DNA of 64,000 bases from Paenibacillaceae bacterium (lineage in GTDB: Bacteria > Bacillota > Clostridia > Lachnospirales > Lachnospiraceae): assembly GCA_015057705.1 (NCBI GenBank), contig SVDU01000013.1, forward strand, positions 62,001-126,000. Reading direction: 5' to 3'. Below, in pieces: positions 25,932 through 35,060 of this stretch; position 1 is the stretch's first letter; every line of letters starts with the position of its first letter. The notes under the pieces are model-generated. The model was not told the DNA's origin. It was given only the letters and a program-made list of their open reading frames with translations, and did not search any database. Position numbers and translations under genes: made by a program.

Positions 25932-26465
25932 TTATGTTTCCAAACCGAAACGCTCTTCTAATATACTTCTAAGTACATCAACGATACCGCCAGCATCAAT
26001 TCCGGTCTCATCAACGGTAATATCCGCGTACTGCTCATAATAAGGAACCCGCTCTTCGTACAAATCCTTTAGTGTCATTCCATCTTTCAGCACAACTCCA
26101 CGATCCGTTAAATTACCAAGCCGTTCCTCTACTGCTTCATAACTGAGTTTTAAATAAACCACTGTACTGATCTTTTTAAGATGTTCCATGGCTTCCTTTC
26201 CGTAGATCACACTTCCTCCCGGGGCAATGACACTGTTATGAACCGAAAGCTCTGCATTCACCCTGTTCTCTACATGAAGAAAGCCCTCTTGTCCCTCCTC
26301 AGCAATAATCTCTTTTAGCAACCGTCCCTCCTGTTCCTGGATTACGATATCCACATCAACAAAGGAGTACCCCAGGCGCTTTGCTAAAAGAACCCCTATC
26401 GTACTCTTTCCTGAGGCCGGCATTCCAATTAAGGTAATGTTGTCAAGATTCTGGTTTCTTCTCAT
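25932..26465 (-). CDS. Shikimate-kinase-like P-loop kinase
   Basis: A 177-residue nucleoside-monophosphate-kinase-fold protein most like shikimate kinase, which phosphorylates shikimate in the chorismate pathway. Walker A is IGMPASGKSTIG (~13-24), the DVD pair is at ~36-38, the lid has DRG at ~121-123, and ERVPYYEQYAD (~138-148) matches the family RxPLYxxxAD. Two substrate-site features deviate: the Arg of the usual GFRxxE motif is Leu (GFLHVEN, ~61-67), and the GGG loop reads GGS. The substrate may therefore not be shikimate. Its ATG overlaps the flavin reductase stop by four bases. Confidence 0.75.
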   Translation of the reverse strand: MRRNQNLDNITLIGMPASGKSTIGVLLAKRLGYSFVDVDIVIQEQEGRLLKEIIAEEGQEGFLHVENRVNAELSVHNSVIAPGGSVIYGKEAMEHLKKISTVVYLKLSYEAVEERLGNLTDRGVVLKDGMTLKDLYEERVPYYEQYADITVDETGIDAGGIVDVLRSILEERFGLET

Positions 26466-27100
26466 TTCCTTTTCCTCCTGTCCTTTGACTTCTTATCCGA
26501 TTTTCTTACTGAATAACCAAAAGTGCCCACTTTTTTTCCAAGTTCAAAATACTCACCATGAGAATAAGTAATCAGTTTGGACTGATTCAGATGAAATTTA
26601 TTCTGCTCATCCATATACCGGTTGTCTACCGTTACACCCACTACCTCAGCAAGAAAAAGATCATGACTTCCAAGAGGCTTGATCTCAGTAACTTTACAGG
26701 AGAGAATCACCGGGCTTTCTGCGATTCCCGGCACTTTTATATTTGTTAAAGTACAGGGGGTTAATTTCATATCCGCAAATTTATCCACGTCTCTACCAGA
26801 TTTCACACCGCAGTAATCTGCTGCCCGAACCAGATCTGCAGTCACCAGATTTAAAGCAAACTCACCGGTTTCCTTAATAATATTATAGGAATAGCGCTCC
26901 CGCCTGATGGAAATGGACAGCATTGCAGGAGAAGAACAGATCGTTCCCGCCCAGGCTATCGTAATGATATTGGGCTTTTCTCCCTGGCGCATACAGCTCA
27001 CCATAACTGCAGGTACTGGATAAAGCATATTTCCAGGCTTCCAGTCTGTCTTGCCGGATGGCTTTGCCTGCCCGGACTCTCTGTTATTCTTATCTTTCAT
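26462..27100 (-). CDS. Flavin reductase family protein (flavoredoxin-like)
   Basis: A 212-residue FMN-binding split-barrel protein of the DIM6/NTAB family; relatives reduce flavin or pass electrons to other acceptors in anaerobes. The barrel begins LYPVPAVMVSCMRQGEKPNI (~26-45) with IITIAWAGTICSSPAMLSIS and REFAL-like YNIIKETGEFALNLV segments, and ends in a basic lysine/arginine tail (SDKKSKDRRKRK). It lies 14 bases downstream of the pyrophosphatase and is translationally coupled to the kinase-like gene. Whether the kinase and flavin protein share a pathway is not evident. Confidence 0.85.
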   Translation of the reverse strand: MKDKNNRESGQAKPSGKTDWKPGNMLYPVPAVMVSCMRQGEKPNIITIAWAGTICSSPAMLSISIRRERYSYNIIKETGEFALNLVTADLVRAADYCGVKSGRDVDKFADMKLTPCTLTNIKVPGIAESPVILSCKVTEIKPLGSHDLFLAEVVGVTVDNRYMDEQNKFHLNQSKLITYSHGEYFELGKKVGTFGYSVRKSDKKSKDRRKRK

Positions 27101-27114
27101 GATCCCTGCCTCCC

Positions 27115-28785
27115 TTATTCCTGCACTGCAAGCATAATACCAGGAATCAGCTGCTTTTTCCTGGATACAACACCAGGAAGACTTACCAGATGATCTTCAC
27201 CGCTGTCTGTGGAATCCTCTGCACGGAATGCAGTTGCAATCAGTTGTTTCGCACCCTGTCCCTCACAAAGGAGTTCCGTTGATTCCGTAAGAATACTGGT
27301 CAGCATAAAGAACATCATGTCTACCCCATGCTCCTCTCTTGCCTTTTTCATATAAGGAAGCATTCTCTCTTTTAATTCATCCAGTTCCTTTTGGTTTAAG
27401 GAGCTGATCTGTCCTACTCCAAAGTTCACCTTTCCAAATGTAAACTTCTTAAAGTCCTGATAGAAAATCTCTCCGTCAGTTTTCCCTTTTAAATTGCTTC
27501 CTGCTGCAAACATGGATGAAGCGTATTTTTCCACCTCAATCCCTGCAATGTCTGAAAGATTAAGAGCCGCCCTCTTATCTGCCTCTGTGCAGGTAGGCGA
27601 ACGAAACAACAGCGTGTCGGAAATAATGGCGCTGCATAATAAACCGGCTATCTTAGGTTGTATCTCTACGTGATTTTCCTGATACATCTGGTATATAATC
27701 GTAGCCGTACATCCAACCGGCTGGTTGCGGAAGAATACCGGTGCTATGGTTTCCACAGTTCCAAGTCTGTGGTGATCAATAATCTCCAGCACCTCAGCAC
27801 TTTCCATTCCCTCAACAGCCTGGGACCGCTCATTATGGTCAACCAGAATCAGACGTTTTCCTTTGGCACCAAGAAGGTTTCTACGGGATATCATTCCCTT
27901 GTATTTTCCATTCTTATCAAGAACAGGGAAATCGCGGTGGCGTTTGCTGGCCATTACATCCTTAATATCGTCAATATAATCCTCTACCTCGAAGGTAATC
28001 AGTCCGTCTGTTTTCATAAAATAACTGATGGGAATACTCTGATTTACCAGACGGGCAGCGGTATAGGTATCATACGGAGTGGTCATGACTGCACATCCAC
28101 GTTCCTGGGCAAGCTTCTTGATCGTCATGGATACTGCAGCACCTTCACATACAATAATGCAGGCTGCTTCCATCTCAATGGCACACAGCTGGGATTCATA
28201 CCGGTTTCCTAAAATAACCAGATCACCTTTGGCAATATAGTATTCCATCATGTCAGGATTGGCTGCAGCAATTAATACCTTTCCGTTATTAAAATAATCG
28301 CTGACATCACCAACTACCATATTTCCTTCTAAAGTCTCTACAATGTTGGCATACTGTGTATTGGCTTTTGACAAAATACTGCTGTCATACACGTTCATAT
28401 AGGACTTGGCAATATCACCTACTGTAATTAGCCCCTCTAACATACCATCGTCAGTCACAGCAGGAATGGTCACAGCATTGGCCTCCTGCATCAAATTCCA
28501 GGCGTTTTTCAAAGACAGGTTTTTCTTTACCCCTCTGGTCTCTCTTATCTCAATATCCAGTACCTGGGTCTTTACATTCTCAATCAGCTCCGGAGGTTCA
28601 ACCCCAAAATAATTAAGTACGAACTGGGTTTCTTCATTCACCCGCCCAGCTCTTCCCGGCTGATAGTCTTCCTTGGTCAGCAGCCTTTTTAAATTGGCAT
28701 AACAGACAGCTGAACAAATGGAATCTGTATCCGGATTTTTATGTCCAATTACAATTGTTTTCCTGTTTCTACGGTTCTCTTCCAT
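27115..28785 (-). CDS. ppaC: Manganese-dependent inorganic pyrophosphatase with CBS-DRTGG insert
   Basis: A 556-residue family II pyrophosphatase, which hydrolyses pyrophosphate in the cytosol. The DHH core is split: GHKNPDTDSICSAVCYA (~14-30) at the N-terminus, then VDHNERSQA (~317) and IIDHHRLG (~335), and the DHHA2 part with GQISSLNQKELDEL near 435-445. Between them (~70-300) lies a regulatory insert of two CBS halves around a DRTGG domain, the form in Clostridia that responds to adenine nucleotides. At 556 residues it matches this long class. It heads an operon with the flavin reductase and kinase-like genes. Confidence 0.93.
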   Translation of the reverse strand: MEENRRNRKTIVIGHKNPDTDSICSAVCYANLKRLLTKEDYQPGRAGRVNEETQFVLNYFGVEPPELIENVKTQVLDIEIRETRGVKKNLSLKNAWNLMQEANAVTIPAVTDDGMLEGLITVGDIAKSYMNVYDSSILSKANTQYANIVETLEGNMVVGDVSDYFNNGKVLIAAANPDMMEYYIAKGDLVILGNRYESQLCAIEMEAACIIVCEGAAVSMTIKKLAQERGCAVMTTPYDTYTAARLVNQSIPISYFMKTDGLITFEVEDYIDDIKDVMASKRHRDFPVLDKNGKYKGMISRRNLLGAKGKRLILVDHNERSQAVEGMESAEVLEIIDHHRLGTVETIAPVFFRNQPVGCTATIIYQMYQENHVEIQPKIAGLLCSAIISDTLLFRSPTCTEADKRAALNLSDIAGIEVEKYASSMFAAGSNLKGKTDGEIFYQDFKKFTFGKVNFGVGQISSLNQKELDELKERMLPYMKKAREEHGVDMMFFMLTSILTESTELLCEGQGAKQLIATAFRAEDSTDSGEDHLVSLPGVVSRKKQLIPGIMLAVQE

Positions 28786-28921
28786 GCGTTCCTCCTTTAT
28801 TTCATAATCTGTTTACACAGCGTTCATATTGTGTTCACATGTATTTTTTATACTAATTGTATAGAAATCAAACAAACAAAAACGCTTAAATAGTCAAATT
28901 GCACATAGATTTTTCATAATT

Positions 28922-28946
28922 GCCCCGACTGCCTGGCAGCCGGGGT
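28922..28946. other. Isolated GC-rich hairpin in a divergent intergenic region
   Basis: CCCCG (28923-28927) and CGGGG (28941-28945) enclose CTGCC/GGCAG, a strong stem in AT-rich surroundings, without a T-run on either side. It is the one notable structure in the 406-base interval 28786-29191; the rest is AT-rich promoter sequence for the two divergent operons. Confidence 0.45.
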
Positions 28947-29191
28947 CTCCTCATTTTACAAGGTTTTATTCTTTGTGAAGTATTCCCATTATATCATAAT
29001 TTAGTAAATTGTAAATAAGCGATGACTGCTGTTAACATGCTCTTAGTGAGAACATTTCCCTCTCAGGGCAAATAATGATAATCAAAAGTAAGTCCATTAT
29101 ATGGAGTGTTATTGGAATTACGATAGTAATACCAATGCCTTTATGCTACAATAAATTATTATATTCTAAATCTGCAGGCAGGTGAAATAAG

Positions 29192-29626
29192 TTGAAAATT
29201 GTTATTGAGGAATCACAAGATGGGGAAGAAGACCAAATAATTATTAAATGCCGGGAGATGACTGACGAGTTGATTCATCTACTGGCTATGATTAAATTAC
29301 ATGATGCACTTATTGCTTACGATGGAACTAATATTCACCGTCTTCAGCCGAAAGAGATCTATTACATTGAAGTTGTTGATAATAAAACTTTCCTATATTG
29401 CAAAGATAAGGTGCTTGAATCAAAACAAAAATTATATGAATTAGAAAGCTTTCTTTTAAATAGTGACTTTCTTCGGGTATCAAAATCGGTACTGCTTAAT
29501 TTAAGAAAAATTAATACCCTGAGTCCTGCGCTGAGCGGACGCTTTGAAGCAACTCTTGCCAATAACGAAAAAGTTATTATCTCCCGGCAGTATGTATACG
29601 ATTTAAAGAAAATTCTCGGAATATAG
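29192..29626 (+). CDS. LytTR DNA-binding domain regulator
   Basis: A 144-residue stand-alone LytTR transcription factor without a receiver domain. The first ~40 residues (acidic, EESQDGEEDQIIIKC) are an extra strand region; the LytTR core spans ~50-142: LQPKEIYYIEVVDNKTFLYC, ELESFLL, FLRVSKSVLLNLRKINTL, and a terminal basic SRQYVYDLKKILG. The start is TTG at 29192 after AGGTGA. It is followed 11 bases later by a DUF3021 membrane protein, a pairing common in Firmicutes in which the membrane protein is thought to control the regulator. Confidence 0.9.
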   Translation: MKIVIEESQDGEEDQIIIKCREMTDELIHLLAMIKLHDALIAYDGTNIHRLQPKEIYYIEVVDNKTFLYCKDKVLESKQKLYELESFLLNSDFLRVSKSVLLNLRKINTLSPALSGRFEATLANNEKVIISRQYVYDLKKILGI

Positions 29627-29637
29627 GAGGCGTCAGC

Positions 29638-30072
29638 ATGAATATAGAAAATTTGTTAAAAACAATGTTTCGTTCCTTCTTCATAATAGTAACAGGGATT
29701 ATTGCTTCTATGTACATATTTTGCATGGCATTTCATCCAGATGCCAGCTTTTCACTTCATGACATCGGAGGAATACTAATGATGGCTTTTGTCAGCGATA
29801 TTCCATATCTGCTTTTTTACTCGGGTAAAGAACTCAGCAAAAAGCAGATGTACATTCGTAAAGCAATACACCTGCCAGTACTATTATCCGTAGTTTTGTA
29901 TTTTGCCTGTCTTTGGGACTGGATCAATATTAGCCACACCAAAGAGGTGATGACATTTGTTTTGCAATTTCTATTTGTATATATTATGGTATTTATAACA
30001 TGTAAATATCAAGATAAAAAATTAGCAGACAAGCTAAATCATCGACTTAGAGAGCGTTACCGTTCACAATAG
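29638..30072 (+). CDS. DUF3021 family membrane protein
   Basis: A 144-residue integral membrane protein with four predicted helices (~10-30, ~42-62, ~77-95, ~107-126) and a basic C-terminus (KYQDKKLADKLNHRLRERYR). The size, topology and position directly after a LytTR regulator match the DUF3021 family. Its role is probably to hold or sense for the LytTR partner (inference from co-occurrence). A terminator hairpin follows 13 bases after its stop codon. Confidence 0.8.
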   Translation: MNIENLLKTMFRSFFIIVTGIIASMYIFCMAFHPDASFSLHDIGGILMMAFVSDIPYLLFYSGKELSKKQMYIRKAIHLPVLLSVVLYFACLWDWINISHTKEVMTFVLQFLFVYIMVFITCKYQDKKLADKLNHRLRERYRSQ

Positions 30073-30084
30073 AATATTACTATA

Positions 30085-30118
30085 AAGATGGAAGGCTATT
30101 TACAGCTTACCATCTTTT
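30085..30118 (+). terminator. Intrinsic terminator after the DUF3021 gene
   Basis: AAAGATGG and CCATCTTT arms followed by further T residues. It separates the regulator pair from the ABC exporter, which has its own promoter. Confidence 0.75.
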
Positions 30119-30136
30119 TTTTACATCTTACCATTT
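30107..30136 (+). promoter_or_regulatory. Candidate LytTR direct-repeat site
   Basis: TTACCATCT (30107-30115) and TTACCATTT (30128-30136) are near-identical and start exactly 21 bases apart, the spacing expected for LytTR proteins binding two successive turns. They end 28 bases before the -35 of the ABC exporter promoter. The first copy overlaps the terminator stem. Confidence 0.45.
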
Positions 30137-30163
30137 ACTATTCACAGCATACCCTTAGACCCA

Positions 30164-30192
30164 TTGCCGGCACTGCATTGTTCTGGTACAGT
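30164..30192 (+). promoter_or_regulatory. Promoter of the ABC exporter genes
   Basis: TTGCCG (30164-30169), 17-base spacer, TACAGT (30187-30192). Both hexamers are imperfect, as expected for an activator-dependent promoter. Confidence 0.5.
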
Positions 30193-30216
30193 GATTACCA
30201 AGAGAGGTGACTAAAA

Positions 30217-31122
30217 TTGGATAAAATTATTGAAGTATCAAATTTACAAAAAAATTACTCAAATCTATGTGCCGTGAAAAATATTAGTTTTTATGTTGAG
30301 CGAGGAAAACTTTTTTCATTTCTAGGTAGTAACGGTGCCGGTAAATCAACGACAATTGACATCTTATGCACATTAATGAATTTTGACGGCGGTGAAGTTA
30401 CCATAGATGGGCTTAATCTTTGCCATGACAGACAATCTATAAGAAGTATAATTGGTGTGGTTTTCCAGGACAACGTACTCGATCCGTTGCTTACTGTACG
30501 GGAAAACCTCCTAATAAGAGCAGAATTCTATCAGTCGGACAGATCATTGATTCAAAAATCCGTCTACGAGGCTGCTCAGACAACCGAATTAAATGAATTT
30601 ATTGATCAACCCTATTGTAAGCTTTCAGGAGGACAGCGCCGCAGAGCGGATATTGGGCGGGCACTGATTAATACACCTAAAATCCTTTTCCTCGATGAAC
30701 CCACAACCGGCCTGGATCCGCAAACACGAAAAAGCATTTGGAATTCAATTAAACTGCTTCAGAAAAAAACAGGAATGACAGTATTTCTTACAACCCACTA
30801 CATGGAAGAAGCTGCCGAATCGGACTATGTAATTGTACTGGACCACGGAGAAATCGCAGCAAAGGGGACGCCTGTTGAATTAAAATCAAAGTATGCCACC
30901 GATTGTTTAAGGCTTTCCGTATCAAATGAATACGCATTACGTCAGATCCTGATGGATTTTAAGCTTAATTTTACCATTTCAGCAGGGGAGTTTATTATAA
31001 ATCTGCCTGATACTATGAAAGCCTTGCCTGTATTGGAAAAATGCAAATCCTGCATCAGCAGTTTTCAGGTTCTACAAGGTACTATGGATGATGCTTTTAT
31101 TGGTATTATGGGGAGGGAATAA
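30217..31122 (+). CDS. ABC exporter ATP-binding protein (NatA/drug-resistance type)
   Basis: A 301-residue ATPase of the DrrA/NatA group. Walker A is LGSNGAGKSTTIDIL (~37-51), the Q-loop is VVFQDNVLDP (~84-93), the signature is LSGGQRRRADIGRAL (~138-152), Walker B is ILFLDEPTTGLDPQT (~159-173) and the H-loop is TTHYMEEA. A C-terminal ~80-residue DrrA-like extension follows. The start is TTG at 30217 after AGAGGTG. The permease gene begins five bases after its stop codon. Substrate classes for such pairs include drugs, bacteriocins and sodium; no immunity or toxin gene is adjacent. Confidence 0.92.
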   Translation: MDKIIEVSNLQKNYSNLCAVKNISFYVERGKLFSFLGSNGAGKSTTIDILCTLMNFDGGEVTIDGLNLCHDRQSIRSIIGVVFQDNVLDPLLTVRENLLIRAEFYQSDRSLIQKSVYEAAQTTELNEFIDQPYCKLSGGQRRRADIGRALINTPKILFLDEPTTGLDPQTRKSIWNSIKLLQKKTGMTVFLTTHYMEEAAESDYVIVLDHGEIAAKGTPVELKSKYATDCLRLSVSNEYALRQILMDFKLNFTISAGEFIINLPDTMKALPVLEKCKSCISSFQVLQGTMDDAFIGIMGRE

Positions 31123-31126
31123 GGAA

Positions 31127-31984
31127 ATGAATATTTTAATCAAGCGGAATTTAAAAATCTTTTTTCGCGATAGAAGCGCAGTATTATTTTCCCTGCTTGC
31201 TATTTTTATCATTATCGCATTATACGCAGTGTTTTTAGGCGATGTGTGGCTGGATGACTCCATGCAGAATATAAAAGGCACCATTTATTTAATGAATACC
31301 TGGCTTTTAGCAGGCCTTCTTGCAGTCGCGTCTATCACAACAACTATGGGTGCATTTGGCATTATGATTGACGATAAAGTCCGTAAAATCAACAAGGATT
31401 TTTACTCTGCTCCAATTAAAAGCAGCCAGATCACAATTGGATATATTGGCAGTGCATTTTTAATAGGTGTAATATTATCGATCATTACGGTTTTTGTATC
31501 GGAAATATATATTGTATCTCGTGGAGGAAGGTGGATGACGCTTATTGGACTTTTAAAAGTCATATTACTTGTGATTTTCACAACAGCAACAAATACTTCT
31601 ATTGTCTGCTTTATTGTTTCCTTTTTCAAAAGCCACAGCGCATACAGTACTGCCAGCACAATAATAGGGACTTCGATTGGATTTTTAACAGGCATCTATC
31701 TCCCTATCGGCGGTCTGCCCCAATCCGTACAAGTTGTCATAAAATTATTTCCTGTATCCCACGCTGCTTCACTCTTACGCCAGGTACTTATGGAAGATGC
31801 CATGAAGGCTTCATTTTCAGAAATACCAGCAAATCATCTAAATGAATTTAAAGAGTATATGGGAGTTACATTCCGCTTTGGTGACTCTGTTGTCCCGTGG
31901 TGGCTCAGTGTTTTCATTCTGGTCTTCACAGCAACTTTATTTTATGGTCTGTCAATAATTAATCTATCAAAAAGAATTCAATAA
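31127..31984 (+). CDS. ABC exporter permease (ABC-2 type)
   Basis: A 285-residue ABC-2 permease with about six membrane helices; the N-terminus MNILIKRNLKIFFRDRSAVLF is the usual cytoplasmic anchor helix followed by the first membrane span. I start it at ATG 31127 behind GGGAGGGAATAAGGAA; an upstream ATG at 31088 lies inside the ATPase gene without a site. The family segment GTSIGFLTGIYLPIGGLPQSVQ is at ~184-205. It forms the exporter with the preceding ATPase, under the LytTR/DUF3021 pair (inferred). Confidence 0.88.
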   Translation: MNILIKRNLKIFFRDRSAVLFSLLAIFIIIALYAVFLGDVWLDDSMQNIKGTIYLMNTWLLAGLLAVASITTTMGAFGIMIDDKVRKINKDFYSAPIKSSQITIGYIGSAFLIGVILSIITVFVSEIYIVSRGGRWMTLIGLLKVILLVIFTTATNTSIVCFIVSFFKSHSAYSTASTIIGTSIGFLTGIYLPIGGLPQSVQVVIKLFPVSHAASLLRQVLMEDAMKASFSEIPANHLNEFKEYMGVTFRFGDSVVPWWLSVFILVFTATLFYGLSIINLSKRIQ

Positions 31985-32006
31985 TAGTATGAAGCTACTT
32001 CTACCT

Positions 32007-32049
32007 TAAAAGACCCCATTCCCAGATGATTGGAAAATGAGGTCTTTTA
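32007..32049. terminator. Bidirectional terminator between the ABC permease and glk
   Basis: AAAAGACC-CATT and AATGAGGTCTTTT arms pair with one mismatch; A and T runs on either side suit both convergent genes. Confidence 0.8.
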
Positions 32050-32089
32050 TAGACATATTTAATTTATAATATAAATATATAAATGGTCA

Positions 32090-33034
32090 TCAGTCAAGAA
32101 TCAGTCTTGCTGCCCCGAAAATACCTGCATCGTTGCCAAGTGTTGCAAGAACGATTTTGCTCTTGCTTTTTGATATAGGGGTAAATTCATCATAATGGCG
32201 ATAAATCTCATCAATCAGAAATTGTCCTGCCTTTGATACGCCTCCGCCTATAACAAATACTTCCGGATCAATGACCATGGTAATCTGAGCCAGTGCAAGA
32301 CCAAGATAATGACCCACGATATCGATCACAGTCTTTGCCAGTTCATCTCCAGCCTTTGCCGCATCCAATACTTCCTTTGCAGTTACGCTATCTCCGAACT
32401 CCCGCAATGCAGAAGGAATATCCGTAGAAGCCATCTTGCGTCTTGCTTCCCTCGCAATACCGGTAGCACTTGCAATCTGCTCCACACAGCCTACACCCCC
32501 GCAGTTACAATGTTCTGTCTCTTCATCCCTGATATGGATATGACCTATTTCACCTGCCAGTCCGTGCTTGCCAGCGATAATCTTCTCTCCCAGGATTACG
32601 CCTCCGCCCACGCCTGTGCCCAGGGTAACCATAACAATGTCTTCGTAGCCTTTACCACCGCCCTGCCACATCTCGCCCAGGGCAGCCACATTGGCATCAT
32701 TACCGCACAGCACCGGAATTCCGTCCAGCCGGCTGCTCAGTTCTCTGCCCGGATATAAATCACGCCAGCCTAAATTAACGCAGACCTCCACATATCCATC
32801 CGGCATAACCGGTCCAGGAACTCCCATTCCTATGCCTTTGATCTCATCAAGAGAGAGATCAAGCTTTTTAAGTGTTTCCAGAATGGAAGCAGATACATCA
32901 TCCAGAATGTATCTTCCGTTCTCTTCCGTTCTGGTACCAACCTCCCACTTATGAAGAAGTTCCCCTGTTGTTTCAAATATTCCGATCTTAACAGATGTTC
33001 CTCCCACGTCTATGCCAACACACTTTTTTCCCAT
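32090..33034 (-). CDS. glk: ROK family glucokinase
   Basis: A 314-residue sugar kinase that phosphorylates glucose with ATP as the entry step to glycolysis. ATP loop GIDVGGTSVKIGIF (~7-20), catalytic Asp in GNDANVAALGE (~106-116), the ROK signature GTGVGGGVILGEKIIAGKHGLAGEIGH in part (~136-162), and zinc-binding cysteines in HCNCGGVGCVEQ (~172-183). I take ATG 33034 as the start; an upstream extension to 33067 lacks a ribosome-binding site. It lies 46 bases after tkt, so it may share its transcript. Confidence 0.93.
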   Translation of the reverse strand: MGKKCVGIDVGGTSVKIGIFETTGELLHKWEVGTRTEENGRYILDDVSASILETLKKLDLSLDEIKGIGMGVPGPVMPDGYVEVCVNLGWRDLYPGRELSSRLDGIPVLCGNDANVAALGEMWQGGGKGYEDIVMVTLGTGVGGGVILGEKIIAGKHGLAGEIGHIHIRDEETEHCNCGGVGCVEQIASATGIAREARRKMASTDIPSALREFGDSVTAKEVLDAAKAGDELAKTVIDIVGHYLGLALAQITMVIDPEVFVIGGGVSKAGQFLIDEIYRHYDEFTPISKSKSKIVLATLGNDAGIFGAARLILD

Positions 33035-33080
33035 ATCCAGATACACTCCTTTATGCTTTTGTACCACAGAAGCAGTTTAA

Positions 33081-35060
33081 TTATAAGGATTTTGCCACTT
33101 CTGCTACATGCTCAGGCGTAAATCCAAAATGGTCAAATAACAGATTAGCAGGACCGCTTGCTCCGAATCCGGTCATGGTCACATAAGCGCCGTCAAGACC
33201 CACATATTTGCCCCAGCCGAAATCGCTTAATGCTTCCACTGCCACACGTTTTCTAACTGCCTTTGGAAGTACGGATTCCTTATACTCCTGGCTCTGCTCC
33301 TCAAATAAATCCATACATGGCATGGAAACTACACGGACTTTCTGATCAGGAATAAGTGCTTTTGCCTTTACAGACAGTTCTACTTCCGATCCGCTGGCAA
33401 TAAGAATCAGATCTGGTGTTCCTTCACAGTCATCAATTACATAGCCACCCTTTAATGCCTCTTTGCTGCTTCCTGGCATAGGTGTCAGATTCTGTCTGGT
33501 AAGAACCAGAGCTGTCGGTGTCTTTTTGGAAGTCAGTGCAGAGTACCATGCTGCTTCTGTCTCTGTTTCATCACAGGGACGGAATACATGGAAGTTTGGT
33601 AATGCGCGTAACATGGCAAGCTGCTCGATTGGCTCATGAGTCGGACCGTCTTCACCAACACCAATACTGTCGTGAGTGAATACGAAGGATAACGGTACTC
33701 CCATTAATGCGGAAAGACGTGCCATCGGTTTTGTATAATCACTGAAAACAAAGAAAGTAGACACATAGGTACGAAGTCCGCCGTGAAGCATCATACCGTT
33801 TCCTATGGCTGTCATTCCAAGTTCCCTGACTCCGAAATGCATGTTTCTGCCAGCAGGATTCTCCTTGCTGTAATCTCCCATATCCGACATATTTGTCTTA
33901 TTGGAAGGTGCTAAATCAGCAGAACCGCCGATTAAGTTAGGCATATATGTCTTGATTCTGTTTAAAATCTGTCCGGATAAATTTCTGGTTGCATCTGCCT
34001 TCTCCGGCTTTTTCCAGAAATCAGCGCATGCTTCGATGGATTTTTCTCCTGCATCCGGATCATGGTAAGCATTCCAAAGTTCTTCCATATCTGGATACTC
34101 CTGGCAGTAAGCAGCGAACATTACATTCCATGCTGCTTCTGTTTCAGCCTTTTCCTCAGCAAGCTTTCTGTAATGGCTGTAAACTTCCTCCGGAACATAG
34201 AATGGTTCCATAGATGGCCAGCCTAAATTTTCCTTTAATGCAGTAATGTTATCAGCACCCAGAGGTTCCCCGTGAGCGCTTGCCTTACCCTGCTTTGCAG
34301 GACAGCCAAAGCCAATCTGTGTCTTTATGGTGATAAAGGAAGGATGCTCTGTATCAGCCTTTGCCTCTTCGATTGCACGACCGATGGCTTCTAAATCATT
34401 CCCATCCTCAACCGTAATAATCTGGAAACCAAATGCTTCCATACGTTTTTGTACATTCTCTGTAAATGCAATATCTGTACTTCCTTCAATGGAAATTTTA
34501 TTGGAATCATAAAATACAATTAACTTACCAAGACCAAGAGTTCCTGCAAGAGAAAATACTTCGGAGGAAATTCCTTCCATCATACAGCCGTCTCCACCCA
34601 AAGCAAAGGTATAATGATCAACTACCGGATAGTTGTCCTTATTAAATACAGCAGCAAGATGACTTTCGGCAATTGCCATACCGACTGCCATACCCATACC
34701 AGCTCCAAGAGGACCTGTAGTTGCCTCAACGCCTACCGTATGGCCATACTCCGGATGTCCAGGAGTTTTAGAACCAATCTGGCGGAAATTCATCACATCC
34801 TCTTTGGATAAATTACCATATCCAAACAGATGAAGCATAGAGTACAACAGCATGGATCCATGACCTCCAGACAGGATAAAACGGTCTCTGTTGGCCCATG
34901 TTGGATCTGCCGGATTATGATTCATGTGATTTGCCCATAATTCATACGCAGCAGATGCGCAGCCTAAAGGAAGTCCCGGATGTCCGGAGTTGGCTTTCTG
35001 GATTGCATCGGCAGAAAGGATGCGGATTGCATTAATTGACATAGTATCGATGTTGCTCAT
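33081..35060 (-). CDS. tkt: Transketolase
   Basis: A 659-residue thiamine-diphosphate enzyme that transfers two-carbon units between sugar phosphates in the pentose phosphate pathway. Conserved parts: [15 protein letters not shown] (~27-41), the ThDP/metal motif [14 protein letters not shown] (~155-168) ending in DSNKIS, the [14 protein letters not shown] loop (~460-473) and the transketolase pyrimidine domain with [15 protein letters not shown]. Full length with nothing missing. Its start overlaps the end of the DUF5711 gene by four bases, implying co-translation, and glk follows. Confidence 0.97.
   Translation of the reverse strand: MSNIDTMSINAIRILSADAIQKANSGHPGLPLGCASAAYELWANHMNHNPADPTWANRDRFILSGGHGSMLLYSMLHLFGYGNLSKEDVMNFRQIGSKTPGHPEYGHTVGVEATTGPLGAGMGMAVGMAIAESHLAAVFNKDNYPVVDHYTFALGGDGCMMEGISSEVFSLAGTLGLGKLIVFYDSNKISIEGSTDIAFTENVQKRMEAFGFQIITVEDGNDLEAIGRAIEEAKADTEHPSFITIKTQIGFGCPAKQGKASAHGEPLGADNITALKENLGWPSMEPFYVPEEVYSHYRKLAEEKAETEAAWNVMFAAYCQEYPDMEELWNAYHDPDAGEKSIEACADFWKKPEKADATRNLSGQILNRIKTYMPNLIGGSADLAPSNKTNMSDMGDYSKENPAGRNMHFGVRELGMTAIGNGMMLHGGLRTYVSTFFVFSDYTKPMARLSALMGVPLSFVFTHDSIGVGEDGPTHEPIEQLAMLRALPNFHVFRPCDETETEAAWYSALTSKKTPTALVLTRQNLTPMPGSSKEALKGGYVIDDCEGTPDLILIASGSEVELSVKAKALIPDQKVRVVSMPCMDLFEEQSQEYKESVLPKAVRKRVAVEALSDFGWGKYVGLDGAYVTMTGFGASGPANLLFDHFGFTPEHVAEVAKSL

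Noticed and set aside
27658-28212. A 184-codon open frame on the plus strand
   Set aside because: It lies entirely antisense to the well-supported pyrophosphatase gene and has no ribosome-binding site; its translation looks like a shadow of that gene.
28800-29150. 6S RNA or another standard non-coding RNA around the GC-rich hairpin
   Set aside because: No conserved 6S central bubble or other class signature could be recognised.
32309-32758. A 149-codon open frame on the plus strand
   Set aside because: Antisense to glk, with Cys/His/Ser-rich composition and no start signal; a frame shadow.
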